The notes: generated by a model not told the origin, from the sequence alone. A stretch of DNA of 19,638 nucleotides from Bacteroidales bacterium (GCA_029938185.1 JAOZVK010000042.1:1-19638), one strand, 5' to 3'. Positions 1 to 7,507 are shown, counted from the first letter of the stretch. Numbers and translations: made by a program.

Positions 1-30
1 ATAAAATTAGAACTAATAATATTGTTGTAA

Positions 31-252
31 TTTATTAATTTTTATAAGCCCAGTGCAAGAGTAAGGCACGAATTACACGATATTTTTGAGATAAAACAAG
101 TTCCAAAATCTGCAAATGAAAGCGAATTAAAAGCTCAATTTGAACTCGTAAAAAAACAGGCAAAAAGACATTTAATAGGTGATTATAAAAATTGGAGAGC
201 AGTAGCAGTATGTTTTAGAGGAAATAAAGATTATAAAATAAAAATATTTTAG
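31..252 (+). pseudogene. C-terminal remnant of an AAA-ATPase/PD-(D/E)XK-like protein
   Basis: An open frame of 73 codons ends in TAG at 250-252 but has an in-frame TAA just before it (28-30) and no start codon, so it is a broken tail. It reads ARVRHELHDIF, then an acidic/basic helix (ESELKAQFELVKKQAKRH) and closes with WRAVAVCFRGNKDYKIKIF. That ending resembles the C-terminal strand of the large Bacteroidetes family of AAA-ATPase-like proteins with a PD-(D/E)XK nuclease domain (DUF1703 type), where a VVxFxG strand closes the nuclease fold. The family call is from memory of the motif. Catalytic residues would lie in the lost part. Confidence 0.4.
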
Positions 253-342
253 ATTTAAACAAAAATATTTGCAATGATATAAAATATTATTAATTAATAA
301 TGGTATTATTAATACAGAGATTAAAAACAAGGTTGTAAAAAA

Positions 343-1464
343 ATGAAAGAGAAAAAACTAAAAATTTGTTTTTTTTCTCCATCTTCTTATACTTTTTTTT
401 CAGAGAGCAAAAGTATTAATCATGGTGGAGCTGAGTTGCAAATGTACATGCTTGCAAAGAAAATTGCTGAAAATAAAGATTTTGAAATTATTTTTTTTGT
501 TGGAAATTATGGACAAAAAAAAATATTATATAAAAATAAAATAAAACTAATCAGGTCTTTTAATTTATTAAATAAAGACAATATTTTTAATAAATTAATA
601 AAAGCTATAAAACTGTTTTTTTTGTTTGTTAATACAAAACCAGATATTGTAATTAACACTACTGCAAATGCAATTGTTTGTATTACAGGATTTTACACAA
701 AAATATTTAATAAGAAATATATTTACAGAACAGCTCATTTAATTGATGTAAATACATGTCGAATAAAAAATAATGGAATTTCAGGAAAATTATATAAATA
801 TGGATTATTAAATGCAGATAAAATTATAACTCAGAATAAAGAACATAAAGACCTTTTATTTAAAAATCATTCGTTGCATGCTGATGTTATGAGAAACTGT
901 TTTGAAGTTAATTATTTGGCTCTTCCTAAGAAAGAATATATTTTATGGGTAGGACGTTTTGAAACATGGAAAAATCCAGAACTTTTTTTAAATCTTGCAA
1001 AAGAATTAAAAAATAATAACTTTATTATGATATGTCCAAATGATAATGAAAATTTTAAAAAATGGAACATCTTTAAAGAAAAAACAAATTTATTACAAAA
1101 CATAGAATTTATTGATTATGTTCCGTTTTTTGAAATTCAAGATTATTTTAATCGTTCTAAAATATTTGTAAATACTTCGACTTTCGAAGGTTTTCCTAAT
1201 ACTTTTTTACAAGCTGCAACAGCAAGAACTCCAATTGTTTCATTAAATGTAAATCCAGACAATTTTATTACAGAACATGATTGCGGTATTTTTTGTAACA
1301 ATAATTTTGATTTATTAATTAAAAAAACAAAAGAATTATTGCAAAATAAAGAAGAACTAGAAAAAAAAGGAGAAAACTGTTATAAATATCTAAAAATAAA
1401 ACATGATATTAACAAAATAGGTAAACAATTCGAAGAAATTATTTATAATATTGCAAAAAAATAA
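343..1464 (+). CDS. GT4-family glycosyltransferase
   Basis: A 373-aa cytoplasmic or membrane-associated glycosyltransferase, predicted to transfer a sugar from a nucleotide donor to a lipid-linked glycan. The N-terminal Rossmann domain has the acceptor-side motif HGGAELQMYMLAKKI (about residues 27-41). The C-terminal domain starts at ILWVGRFETWKNPELFLNLA, the classic GT4 strand and helix. The donor site is STFEGFPNTFLQAATARTPI: the usual E-x7-E signature is present as E-x7-Q, a variant known in GT4 proteins with an EGFPNTFLQ motif. Length is normal for GT4. It is followed after 8 nt by another GT4 gene in the same direction, so the two are probably cotranscribed. Donor and acceptor cannot be told. 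Confidence 0.85.
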   Translation: MKEKKLKICFFSPSSYTFFSESKSINHGGAELQMYMLAKKIAENKDFEIIFFVGNYGQKKILYKNKIKLIRSFNLLNKDNIFNKLIKAIKLFFLFVNTKPDIVINTTANAIVCITGFYTKIFNKKYIYRTAHLIDVNTCRIKNNGISGKLYKYGLLNADKIITQNKEHKDLLFKNHSLHADVMRNCFEVNYLALPKKEYILWVGRFETWKNPELFLNLAKELKNNNFIMICPNDNENFKKWNIFKEKTNLLQNIEFIDYVPFFEIQDYFNRSKIFVNTSTFEGFPNTFLQAATARTPIVSLNVNPDNFITEHDCGIFCNNNFDLLIKKTKELLQNKEELEKKGENCYKYLKIKHDINKIGKQFEEIIYNIAKK

Positions 1465-1472
1465 ATTTAAAA

Positions 1473-2618
1473 ATGAACTTTTTATTTATAGCTCATCGTT
1501 TTCATACAAACCTTTATTATAGAGCTAAAGCATTACAAGATGTCGGAAACAAAGTGAAAATAATAGTATTATACAAAGGTAAATCAGAATTTTATGAAAA
1601 TATTGATATCATACTCATAAATTTGTCTTTTTTAAGTAAAATAATTTTAAAAATATTAAACCTATCAAAAAAAAATAAGCTTAAAACAGAACTTGAATTA
1701 AGAATACAAACTCCTAACAAACAACTAAGAAAAGAAATTAAAATATTTAAACCAGATGTAATCATATTAAAAGCATATCAAGAAATGCTTGCTTTAAAAA
1801 CTTTATTTATTGCAAAACAATTAGATATTAAAGTTTTAATGCTTACACAAACAACATTTACACACATTAAAGGCTCAAAATTCTTATTTAAATTGAACAT
1901 TAAATTTTTTAAATTTATCGGTGTTCACGCATACATAACACCAATAAAATCAAACTATGATGCTTTTAAAAAAATAGATATTAAAAATGTTTTTTATGTG
2001 CCTTTTGTGTTTCCTGTTATTGATAACAGTAGGCTTTTGGATTTACATACTGATATAAACAAAGAAAATAAAAAACTTATAAAAATTATTTCGGTAGGGA
2101 AATTTGTTAAACGAAAAGACCAATTGCTTTTAATAAAAGCTGTTCACGAATTAATAAACTTAAAACATAATTTAGAACTCAATATTTATGGCGAAAAAGC
2201 AGATGAAAATTATTTTAATGAAATTATAAAATATATAAAAAAATACAAACTTAATAACAATATAAAAATATTTACAAACGTTCCATACAAATTACTATTA
2301 AAAAAATATTGCGATAATGATATTTTTGTATTATCAAGTTATTCAGAACCAGCAGCATATTCAATAGTAGAAGCAATGGCAAACGGATTACCTGTAATTT
2401 GTTCTGACCAAAACGGAACAAAATGTTATATTAAAAATGGTAAAAACGGATATATTTTTAAAGCAAAAAATCTGTCAAGCTTAATCAAAAAAATATTATT
2501 ACTCATTTCGAACATAAATAAATTATCGGAAATTTCAGAACGAACATTATATTTTGCTAAAAAAAATCATAATTTGAATTATTTTAATGAAAAAATTATT
2601 AATATATTACAAAAATAA
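1473..2618 (+). CDS. GT4-family glycosyltransferase
   Basis: A 381-aa GT-B fold glycosyltransferase. The N-terminus (MNFLFIAHRFHTNLYYRAKA) fits the first strand and acceptor loop. The C-terminal half begins with IISVGKFVKRKDQLLLIKAV and carries a full E-x7-E donor signature in SYSEPAAYSIVEAMANGLPV, followed by the usual GTKCYIKNGKNGYIF segment that closes the nucleotide-sugar site. Its stop codon shares one base with the start of the downstream methyltransferase (TAATG), which points to translational coupling in one operon. Sugar specificity is not visible. Confidence 0.87.
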   Translation: MNFLFIAHRFHTNLYYRAKALQDVGNKVKIIVLYKGKSEFYENIDIILINLSFLSKIILKILNLSKKNKLKTELELRIQTPNKQLRKEIKIFKPDVIILKAYQEMLALKTLFIAKQLDIKVLMLTQTTFTHIKGSKFLFKLNIKFFKFIGVHAYITPIKSNYDAFKKIDIKNVFYVPFVFPVIDNSRLLDLHTDINKENKKLIKIISVGKFVKRKDQLLLIKAVHELINLKHNLELNIYGEKADENYFNEIIKYIKKYKLNNNIKIFTNVPYKLLLKKYCDNDIFVLSSYSEPAAYSIVEAMANGLPVICSDQNGTKCYIKNGKNGYIFKAKNLSSLIKKILLLISNINKLSEISERTLYFAKKNHNLNYFNEKIINILQK

Positions 2619-3418
2619 TGAAACGATTTTACGACAAAAAAAATAATCGCCTGATTTACATTGATAAGGCTTCAAATTCAAATTTTTGGGACAAACATTG
2701 GTCAGAAAATTCTTTTGAAAAAATGTATCCTTTATTTATTTCGCCTTTTGATTATGTTATTAATAATTCAAAAAAATATCTGTCACCAGGAAGTAAGATA
2801 ATTGAAGGCGGTTGTGGAATAGGACAACAAGTTTTTAAATTACAAAACACAGGTTTTGATGTAGTTGGTATTGATTATGCAAAAAAAACCATTGCTCTTG
2901 TTAATAAATTTAAGCCTCAACTTAATGTTAAAATAGGAGATGTCAGAAAACTTGACTTCTCCGATAATTATTTTAACGGATATTGGTCGTTTGGCGTGAT
3001 TGAACATTTTTACAATGGATACGATAGAATATTATCTGAAATGAAAAGAGTTATTAAGCAGGACGGGTATTTATTTGTTACATTTCCGCACATGAATAAA
3101 TTAAGAAAAATAAAAGCCAGTAGAAATAAATATGCTTTATGGAAAAATAATGAAACAGATAAAAAAAAATTCTATCAATTAGCTCTTAATCACAAACAAG
3201 TAATATCAGATTTTGAAAAATTAGATTTTAAATTAATCAAAAAGCAACATTTATCTGGTATTAAAGGTCTGAAAGATGAAATTGTTTTTTTGAAAAATCC
3301 GTTACAAAAAATTTTTGACAGCAGTAATTTTTTTGGTATTGCTCTTTCAAAAATTATCTCATTTATATTTAATAAATTTTCATCACATTCTATATTACTT
3401 GTTTTTAAAAATCAATAA
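2618..3418 (+). CDS. class I SAM-dependent methyltransferase
   Basis: A 266-aa methyltransferase with a Methyltransf_11-like Rossmann core. Motif I is IIEGGCGIGQQVFKL (about residues 61-75), the acidic ribose-binding position is the D of VVGIDYA, motif II is GDVRKLDFSDNYF and the post-motif strand is YWSFGVIEHF, then LSEMKRVIKQDGYLFVTFPH. The roughly 60-residue N-terminal part and the C-terminal tail (KIISFIFNKFSS) are less typical. Set within glycosyltransferases, it most likely methylates a sugar hydroxyl or an acceptor lipid-linked glycan, which is an inference from context. It starts inside the stop codon of the preceding glycosyltransferase and ends 2 nt before the broken mntA-like gene. 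Confidence 0.82.
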   Translation: MKRFYDKKNNRLIYIDKASNSNFWDKHWSENSFEKMYPLFISPFDYVINNSKKYLSPGSKIIEGGCGIGQQVFKLQNTGFDVVGIDYAKKTIALVNKFKPQLNVKIGDVRKLDFSDNYFNGYWSFGVIEHFYNGYDRILSEMKRVIKQDGYLFVTFPHMNKLRKIKASRNKYALWKNNETDKKKFYQLALNHKQVISDFEKLDFKLIKKQHLSGIKGLKDEIVFLKNPLQKIFDSSNFFGIALSKIISFIFNKFSSHSILLVFKNQ

Positions 3419-3527
3419 TAATGAAAAATAATAATATACTTAGGAGTTGCTCAAAATTAAAATTACATTTTTTAAAACCTTATTTTTTGTTTTAACCTTA
3501 GCAGAAAAATAAAGCGAACTATTATTC

Positions 3528-3577
3528 TAAACCTTATTACCTTATTTTTAATGGATTAAATAAGATAATAAGGTTTA
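3528..3577. repeat. 20-bp imperfect hairpin inside the 587-bp element
   Basis: The arms 3528-3547 (starting TAAACCTTATTACC) and 3558-3577 are inverted copies with one mismatch, around a 10-nt loop. No U-tract follows in either direction that would make it a convincing terminator. It may be a structural part of the element, for example a subterminal site or a block to read-through from outside. Confidence 0.6.
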
Positions 3578-3643
3578 GTAAACTTTGTATTTTTTTCTAT
3601 TAAGGTTGAAAATAGAAAAAAAGGTTTTGAAACGATAAATTTT

Positions 3644-3760
3644 GGGCTACCCGTCAGAAGTTGGACAGTCTTGTTTATAAGGTATTTCGTAACAGGATAA
3701 AAATCAATCCTGTAAATCCTGTCAAAAAATAAAATAATGTCCAATACTATACGTGTAGCC
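3644..3760. mobile_element. MITE-like palindromic element, copy 1 (nested)
   Basis: About 117 bp with ends GGCTACCCGT and ACGTGTAGCC. The terminal inverted repeats run for about 23 bp at roughly 16 matches, ending in a shared TTGGACA/TGTCCAA. Inside is a smaller hairpin ACAGGAT...ATCCTGT. The heptamer AAATTTT flanks both sides (3637-3643 and 3761-3767), a likely target duplication. A near-identical copy lies at 16558-16683. No protein is encoded, and frames crossing it are shadows. It sits inside the 587-bp element, so it inserted after, or travelled with, that element. Confidence 0.75.
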
Positions 3761-3797
3761 AAATTTTATATTATAAGAATACCTGTTAATATCCTTG

Positions 3798-3890
3798 AAT
3801 ACAGCAACTTTTACAGTTAAAATGTCCTAATTAGGATTAATTGAATTTATTTACATGAAAAACACTAATTATATCACAACATGGACATTT
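3798..3890 (-). pseudogene. possible zinc-ribbon relic of a transposase
   Basis: On the minus strand one frame reads KCPCCDIISVFHVNKFN, then stops, then LGHFNCKSCCIQGY, giving a CxC.C...CxxC pattern like the N-terminal zinc ribbon of several transposase families (for example InsA-like IS1 or IS1595-type proteins). It has in-frame stops and no downstream catalytic domain. This is a weak resemblance in AT-rich DNA, offered only because it lies inside an element with clear terminal inverted repeats. Confidence 0.22.
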
Positions 3891-4325
3891 ATTTAATCTA
3901 TATACTTGATTATTAATTATATCGATGATGTTTTTAAGCGGATATAAAGAGTTTATTTAACTGAAAAAATTGTGTAAGTAACTATATACTTATATTTTAT
4001 AAAATGTTTAATTATTTTTGAGCAACTCCTTAATAGAATTAAAGCATCTGTTTTACAAAATGCACCAGAAGCAAAAATCTACCTATATGGTTCACGTGCC
4101 AGAAATGAAGAAAAAGAACTTTCCGACTGGGATATACTTATCCTGTTGAATAGAGATAAGATAAGTTTTGAAGATGAGCGTAAAATAAGTTATCCTCTTT
4201 ACGATATTGAATTTGATACTGGAAAATTAATTAGTCCAATGATATATACAGTAAAAGATTGGGAGTATAAATATTCAATCACAACTTATTATGAAAACGT
4301 AATGAAAGAAAGAATTGAATTATGA

Positions 4326-4469
4326 AGAAAAATATATTCAATATTATTCGACAAAAGAATAAAAGGAGACTACGATGACTTTTTTGATATGGAAAAACAA
4401 GACGTAGAAGAACTAATCGAACCGACTCAAAAACTTATAGAAGAAATAGAAAACTTAATTCAGAATTAA
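4326..4469 (+). pseudogene. C-terminal remnant of a HEPN-domain toxin (hepT-like)
   Basis: Directly after the mntA-like stop codon, 47 codons read ILFDKRIKGDYDDFF and then EELIEPTQKLIEEIENLIQN before TAA. This matches the last helix pair of Bacteroidetes HEPN proteins paired with MNT nucleotidyltransferases, where R-x-x-GDYDDFF and a closing IEPAxxFIxxIExLI helix are typical. The first two thirds, including the RNase motif RxxxxH, are missing. A plausible old start codon (ATG at 4322) is out of frame with the remnant. The pair is therefore dead on both sides. Confidence 0.7.
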
Positions 4470-4472
4470 AAA

Positions 4473-5309
4473 ATGTATCCACGTATAATTCAAAAATTTG
4501 ATAATTTACTGGTAAAAGCAGTAAATAAATATGCTAATGTTCGTTGGTATAACTCGCCACTTACAAAAAAAATACTTGCTTCAAAAGAAGAATATTTAAA
4601 AATTTGGATAGAAGCAAAATCAAACAGATACAAATTAATAGATGATTTTGAAGATAAATACAATGATAAAATAGATGACGAATGGTATCACAAACTTGCT
4701 CTGCATACACAAGTTGTAAAGAAGAAATCGGATATTGTATATGTTCACGGCAGGTTGCTTTACGTTACTCTAAAAAAGTATATTCTAAGAAATCCTGCAA
4801 ATAAAAATATAAATATTATAGAAACTGGAACAGCACGAGGTTTCTCGGCACTTTGCATGGCAAAAGCATTACAAGACGAAGACGTTGAAGCTAAAATAAT
4901 TACATTTGACGTTCTACCGCACAATGTAAAAATGTATTGGAATTGTATTGATGACAACGAGGGAAAAAAAACAAGAGCGGAATTGCTTGAAAAATATAAA
5001 GATTTAATTGAAAGATACATAATATTTCATCAAGGAAATACAAAAATTGAACTGCCAAAAATTCAAACACAAAGAATACATTTTGCTTTTTTGGACAGCG
5101 CACATGATTATTATTACCTTATGTCTGAATTTTTGAATATTAAAGATAAACAACAAAAAGGTGATATTATTTTCTTTGATGACTATACTCCAAAAATGTT
5201 TCCAAGCTTAGTAAAAGCTATTAACGAAATTTGTGAAAAATATAATTATTCAAAAGAAATCATAACAATTAGTGATGCAAGAGCTTATGTGATTGCCGAA
5301 AAACTATAA
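4473..5309 (+). CDS. class I SAM-dependent methyltransferase (Methyltransf_24/CmcI-like)
   Basis: A 278-aa protein with a helical N-terminal lead of about 110 residues followed by a SAM-binding Rossmann core. Motif I is NIIETGTARGFSALCMAKAL (about residues 113-132), the next acidic strand is IITFDVLPHN, and a metal- or substrate-side pair appears as FAFLDSAHDYYYLMSEF and GDIIFFDDYTPKMFP. This DSAHxYxxxxxD and DD pattern is typical of Methyltransf_24 and CmcI-like O-methyltransferases, often found in polysaccharide clusters. It begins 4 nt after the HEPN remnant. Its last codons and the start of the following gene are duplicated at 6152-6260, showing it was once part of a tandem repeat. Confidence 0.8.
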   Translation: MYPRIIQKFDNLLVKAVNKYANVRWYNSPLTKKILASKEEYLKIWIEAKSNRYKLIDDFEDKYNDKIDDEWYHKLALHTQVVKKKSDIVYVHGRLLYVTLKKYILRNPANKNINIIETGTARGFSALCMAKALQDEDVEAKIITFDVLPHNVKMYWNCIDDNEGKKTRAELLEKYKDLIERYIIFHQGNTKIELPKIQTQRIHFAFLDSAHDYYYLMSEFLNIKDKQQKGDIIFFDDYTPKMFPSLVKAINEICEKYNYSKEIITISDARAYVIAEKL

Positions 5310-5315
5310 TAAATT

Positions 5316-5370
5316 TTGAAAATTGCAGTAATATATTCCGGATATTTGCCAAATACCTATGCAAATAACA
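5316..5370 (+). pseudogene. 5' remnant of a second copy of the 6219 glycosyltransferase
   Basis: The sequence reads LKIAVIYSGYLPNTYANN from a TTG at 5316, against MKIAIIYSGDLPNNFANS at the start of the glycosyltransferase at 6219. The similarity begins before the start codon, in the shared methyltransferase end. The frame stops after about 21 codons. This is the front edge of a lost gene copy, not a functional peptide. Confidence 0.75.
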
Positions 5371-5455
5371 AAAAAAATTGATAATTCCAAAATAATTGAT
5401 AATTTTGAAGAAGAATACAGTAAAAAAGTATATTCTAAAAAAAACTATAAATATT
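5371..5455 (+). pseudogene. scrambled internal remnant of a second copy of the 4473 methyltransferase
   Basis: The stretch reads KIIDNFEEEYSKK, close to KLIDDFEDKYNDK in the methyltransferase (about residues 54-66). It then continues with a GTATATTCTAA block that matches around 4779-4789 and a TATAAATATTAT block matching around 4807. So two distant parts of the methyltransferase are joined, as after an internal deletion. It also supplies the false N-terminal extension of the antitoxin frame that follows. Confidence 0.45.
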
Positions 5456-5752
5456 ATGAATACTTTAACATTAAATCAAATTAAAAAGAATGCAGATTTA
5501 TTATTTGAAAATTATGGAGTTGAAACAGTTATAATTAGAAATGAAAACAATCAAGTATTACTATTAACACCACTTTTGCATAATGATATTAATGAAGTTA
5601 TAAAAATGTTCTCAACACAAAACAATACAAAACAAGCAACTACTTCTTTTGAAGAATTTGATAAAAAATGGAAAGGATTTATTAAAGACGTTAAATCACC
5701 TGAAAATTGGCGAGAAGAGTATATTAACGACAAAATATCTAAACATATATGA
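5456..5752 (+). CDS. type II antitoxin partner of a PIN toxin
   Basis: A 98-aa protein read from MNTLTLNQIKKNADLLFENY. An upstream ATG at 5396 is open in frame, but the codons in between come from the methyltransferase remnant, so 5456 is the better start. The N-terminal half (ETVIIRNENNQVLLLTPL) is a compact alpha/beta fold like Phd/YefM-type or related DNA-binding antitoxins. The C-terminal half (SFEEFDKKWKGFIKDVKSPE) is acidic, tryptophan-bearing and probably disordered until it wraps the toxin. Its stop overlaps the toxin start by 4 nt (ATGA), typical of coupled toxin-antitoxin genes. Such pairs usually repress their own promoter. Confidence 0.7.
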   Translation: MNTLTLNQIKKNADLLFENYGVETVIIRNENNQVLLLTPLLHNDINEVIKMFSTQNNTKQATTSFEEFDKKWKGFIKDVKSPENWREEYINDKISKHI

Positions 5753-6171
5753 AAGTATTATTTGATACAAATATAATTTTAGATTATGCTTTTGAAAGAA
5801 GCAAATTTATACAAGACGCTCATAAATTAATTCAATTAGCTTATAATAAGGAAATTGTTGCGTTTATATCAGCAAGTTCTGTTACTGATATTTATTATAT
5901 AGTACAAAAATACAAAAATAGAAGTGAAGCTTTTGCTTTCATCAAAAAGATAATATCTTTTATAGATATAGCCGGAGTTGAGAAAATTGTAATTAATAAT
6001 GCAATTAACAGTAATTTTTCTGATTTTGAGGATGCTGTTCAAAACTTTTCAGCAACTAATTCGAATATAAAATACATAATTACTCGAAATATAAAGGATT
6101 TTAAGAACTCTGAACTAAAAGTAATTGAACCCAAGCAATTTATTGAACAATTTCAAAAGAAATTATTATAA
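5749..6171 (+). CDS. PIN-domain toxin (VapC-like ribonuclease)
   Basis: A 140-aa PIN protein, a predicted Mg-dependent endoribonuclease held inactive by the upstream antitoxin. The first strand MKVLFDTNIILDY carries D6 and the conserved TN. A middle segment reads ISASSVTDIYY, the acidic helix reads SDFEDAVQNF (E94, D95), and the last strand is KYIITRNIKDFKNSEL (T112, N114, D117). This layout fits the PIN_3 branch and the catalytic acids look intact. The last five codons (KKLL, stop) overlap the point where sequence like the end of the 4473 methyltransferase resumes, so the pair sits exactly in the scar of a duplicated methyltransferase. Confidence 0.82.
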   Translation: MKVLFDTNIILDYAFERSKFIQDAHKLIQLAYNKEIVAFISASSVTDIYYIVQKYKNRSEAFAFIKKIISFIDIAGVEKIVINNAINSNFSDFEDAVQNFSATNSNIKYIITRNIKDFKNSELKVIEPKQFIEQFQKKLL

Positions 6172-6213
6172 TCAGTGATGCAAGAGCTTATGTAATTGCC
6201 GAAAAACTATAAC
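6152..6213 (+). repeat. duplicate of the 3' end of the 4473 methyltransferase
   Basis: These bases match 5257-5310 closely: AAAGAAAT, then AGTGATGCAAGAGCTTATGT and the ATTGCCGAAAAACTATAA end. The copy encodes the same SDARAYVIAEKL ending, with a G to A change at a synonymous site. The match continues into the next gene start (6219 against 5316). It is the right-hand edge of a deleted methyltransferase copy. Confidence 0.88.
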
Positions 6214-6218
6214 AACTC

Positions 6219-7442
6219 ATGAAAATAGCAATAATATATTCCGGAGATTTGCCAAATAATTTTGCAAACAGCATAAATACAATAAAACATGCAGATGCAT
6301 TTTGTAAACTCAAACATAGTGTTACTGTTTTTTATATAAACAAGAAAAATAAAAATGGCAATTTACATCGATTTTATGATATATCAAAAAAAGTCAAATT
6401 CCATGCTTTTAAGGAGAATTTATTTTTTTCATTAGAAGGAAAATTTTGGAAGAAAATTCATTTTGTAATTGATTTAATTACAAACTACAAGATAAGATAT
6501 TTATTTGATATTCAAAAAAAAATAGCTCAATATATTATAAAAAATAATTTTGACTTTGTTTATGCTCGAAATTTCAGAACAAGCTATTACATTATAAAAT
6601 CAGGGATTCCAATTGTTGTAGAAACACACGCACCAAATGTGAAAAACCCAGAACTTAAAAAGATACTTGCGTTAAATAATTACGAAAATTTTAAAATATC
6701 TACAATTTCAGAAATTTTAAAACAAAATTTTGTAAAACAAGGCATGTTTAAAAAAAATATTATTGTTCAGGAAGATGCAGTTGATATCTCAAAATTTGAA
6801 AATATAAAACAAAGCAAAGCCGAACTTCGTGAAATATTAAAATTACAACAAGATAAAAAAATAATAACTTATTCTGGTTCATTGAGAAAAGGAAAAGGAA
6901 TTAATTCATTATTAAAAATAGCAAAGGAATTAGAAAATGAAAAAAATATAATTTTTCTTATTGTCGGCGGACCAGAAAAGGAGAAAATATTTTATCAAAA
7001 AAAAGTCCAAAAACTCAATTTGTCAAATATACTGTTCACAGGTTTTGTTTTGCAAAATAAAATACCATTGTATCTAAAAGCATCGGATATTTTAATAATG
7101 CTATATAGTTTTACTGAAAAAAATACGGTAATGGATTTGAACACTACATCACCGATAAAACTTTTTGAATACATGGCAAGCAAAAAACCTATTGTTGTAA
7201 GTAAAATTCCAACTATTGCAAAAATTATTGAACATAATAAACATGCATTGATGATTAAACCAGACGATATTTTAGAAATAAAAGAAAATGTTTTACTATT
7301 GCTAAATAATAAAGATTTGCAAAATAGAATCGCAAACAACGCTTTTGAACTTGCTAAAAATCATACTTATATTAAACGTTGCAAAAATTTATTAAAATAT
7401 GGAAAAAATCAGCAAAATATGATTAATGGTATTTTATCCTGA
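6219..7442 (+). CDS. GT4-family glycosyltransferase with a fused foreign C-terminus
   Basis: A 407-aa GT-B glycosyltransferase. The N-terminus MKIAIIYSGDLPNNFANSIN is the acceptor domain with a dynamic loop, the domain junction reads IITYSGSLRKGKGINSLLKI, and the donor site lies around SPIKLFEYMASKKPIVVSKI, where the second E of the signature is FEYMAS. A C-terminal helix follows (LAKNHTYIKRCKNLLKYGKN). The last seven residues, MINGILS, come from the 3' end of a deleted radical SAM copy. The decayed second copy shows that the original protein ended QQNN and overlapped the radical SAM start. The enzyme should still work because the change is beyond the fold. Confidence 0.85.
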   Translation: MKIAIIYSGDLPNNFANSINTIKHADAFCKLKHSVTVFYINKKNKNGNLHRFYDISKKVKFHAFKENLFFSLEGKFWKKIHFVIDLITNYKIRYLFDIQKKIAQYIIKNNFDFVYARNFRTSYYIIKSGIPIVVETHAPNVKNPELKKILALNNYENFKISTISEILKQNFVKQGMFKKNIIVQEDAVDISKFENIKQSKAELREILKLQQDKKIITYSGSLRKGKGINSLLKIAKELENEKNIIFLIVGGPEKEKIFYQKKVQKLNLSNILFTGFVLQNKIPLYLKASDILIMLYSFTEKNTVMDLNTTSPIKLFEYMASKKPIVVSKIPTIAKIIEHNKHALMIKPDDILEIKENVLLLLNNKDLQNRIANNAFELAKNHTYIKRCKNLLKYGKNQQNMINGILS

Positions 7443-7479
7443 TGAAAATGTGTAAAAAATACTTTAAATACAAAAAAAA
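7399..7479 (+). pseudogene. radical SAM gene copy reduced to its first and last codons
   Basis: Bases 7399-7419 match the start of the radical SAM gene at 8773 (ATGGAAAAAATCAGCAAAAT). From 7420 the sequence jumps to its end (ATGATTAATGG..., compare 9841 onward). Roughly 1.05 kb is missing, with a near repeat at the joint (AAAATCAGCAAAATA against AAAATCAGAGAAAATA). The tail has two single-base insertions, a Cys to Tyr change (CKKC to CKKY) and loss of the stop, so it has drifted since. Confidence 0.85.
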
Positions 7480-7507
7480 ATCTATTCATTCTATAACATA
7501 TAAAAAT

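Larger units (their letters stand above)
3443..4029. mobile_element. 587-bp element with 14-bp perfect terminal inverted repeats, inserted in mntA-like gene
   Basis: The ends are exact inverted copies: GGAGTTGCTCAAAA at 3443-3456 and its reverse complement at 4016-4029, with weaker similarity continuing inward. The trinucleotide TTA lies directly outside both ends (3440-3442 and 4030-4032), as expected for a 3-bp target duplication, and removing the element restores a nucleotidyltransferase frame. No transposase frame is intact. A possible zinc-ribbon relic lies on the minus strand (about 3798-3890). The interior also holds a 20-bp hairpin and a smaller MITE-like element. It is most simply a non-autonomous or decayed insertion sequence; I could not assign it to an IS family. 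Confidence 0.8.
3421..4325 (+). pseudogene. mntA: mntA-like nucleotidyltransferase antitoxin gene split by an inserted element
   Basis: The gene starts MKNNNILN at 3421, is interrupted after the TTA at 3440-3442, and resumes at 4033. Removing 3443-4029 and one TTA gives a continuous 315-nt frame (104 aa plus stop at 4323-4325). The product has the minimal nucleotidyltransferase motif YGSRARNEEKELSDWDILIL, that is GS-x10-DxD, as in the MNT antitoxins (MntA) that AMPylate their HEPN partners. The open part on its own has no ATG before the motif, so it is not expressed as a normal protein now. The partner HEPN remnant follows at once. Intact motifs suggest recent disruption. Family knowledge: MntA/HepT is a type VII toxin-antitoxin system. 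Confidence 0.85.

Noticed and set aside
3556..3762. Minus-strand open frame of 68 codons
   Set aside because: It runs through the MITE-like palindrome and has no recognisable protein features.
5396..5455. N-terminal extension of the antitoxin
   Set aside because: The codons come from a methyltransferase remnant; the natural start is 5456.
7442..7507. N-terminal extension of the zinc-ribbon methyltransferase
   Set aside because: These codons are the tail of a deleted radical SAM copy; the protein more likely starts at 7508.
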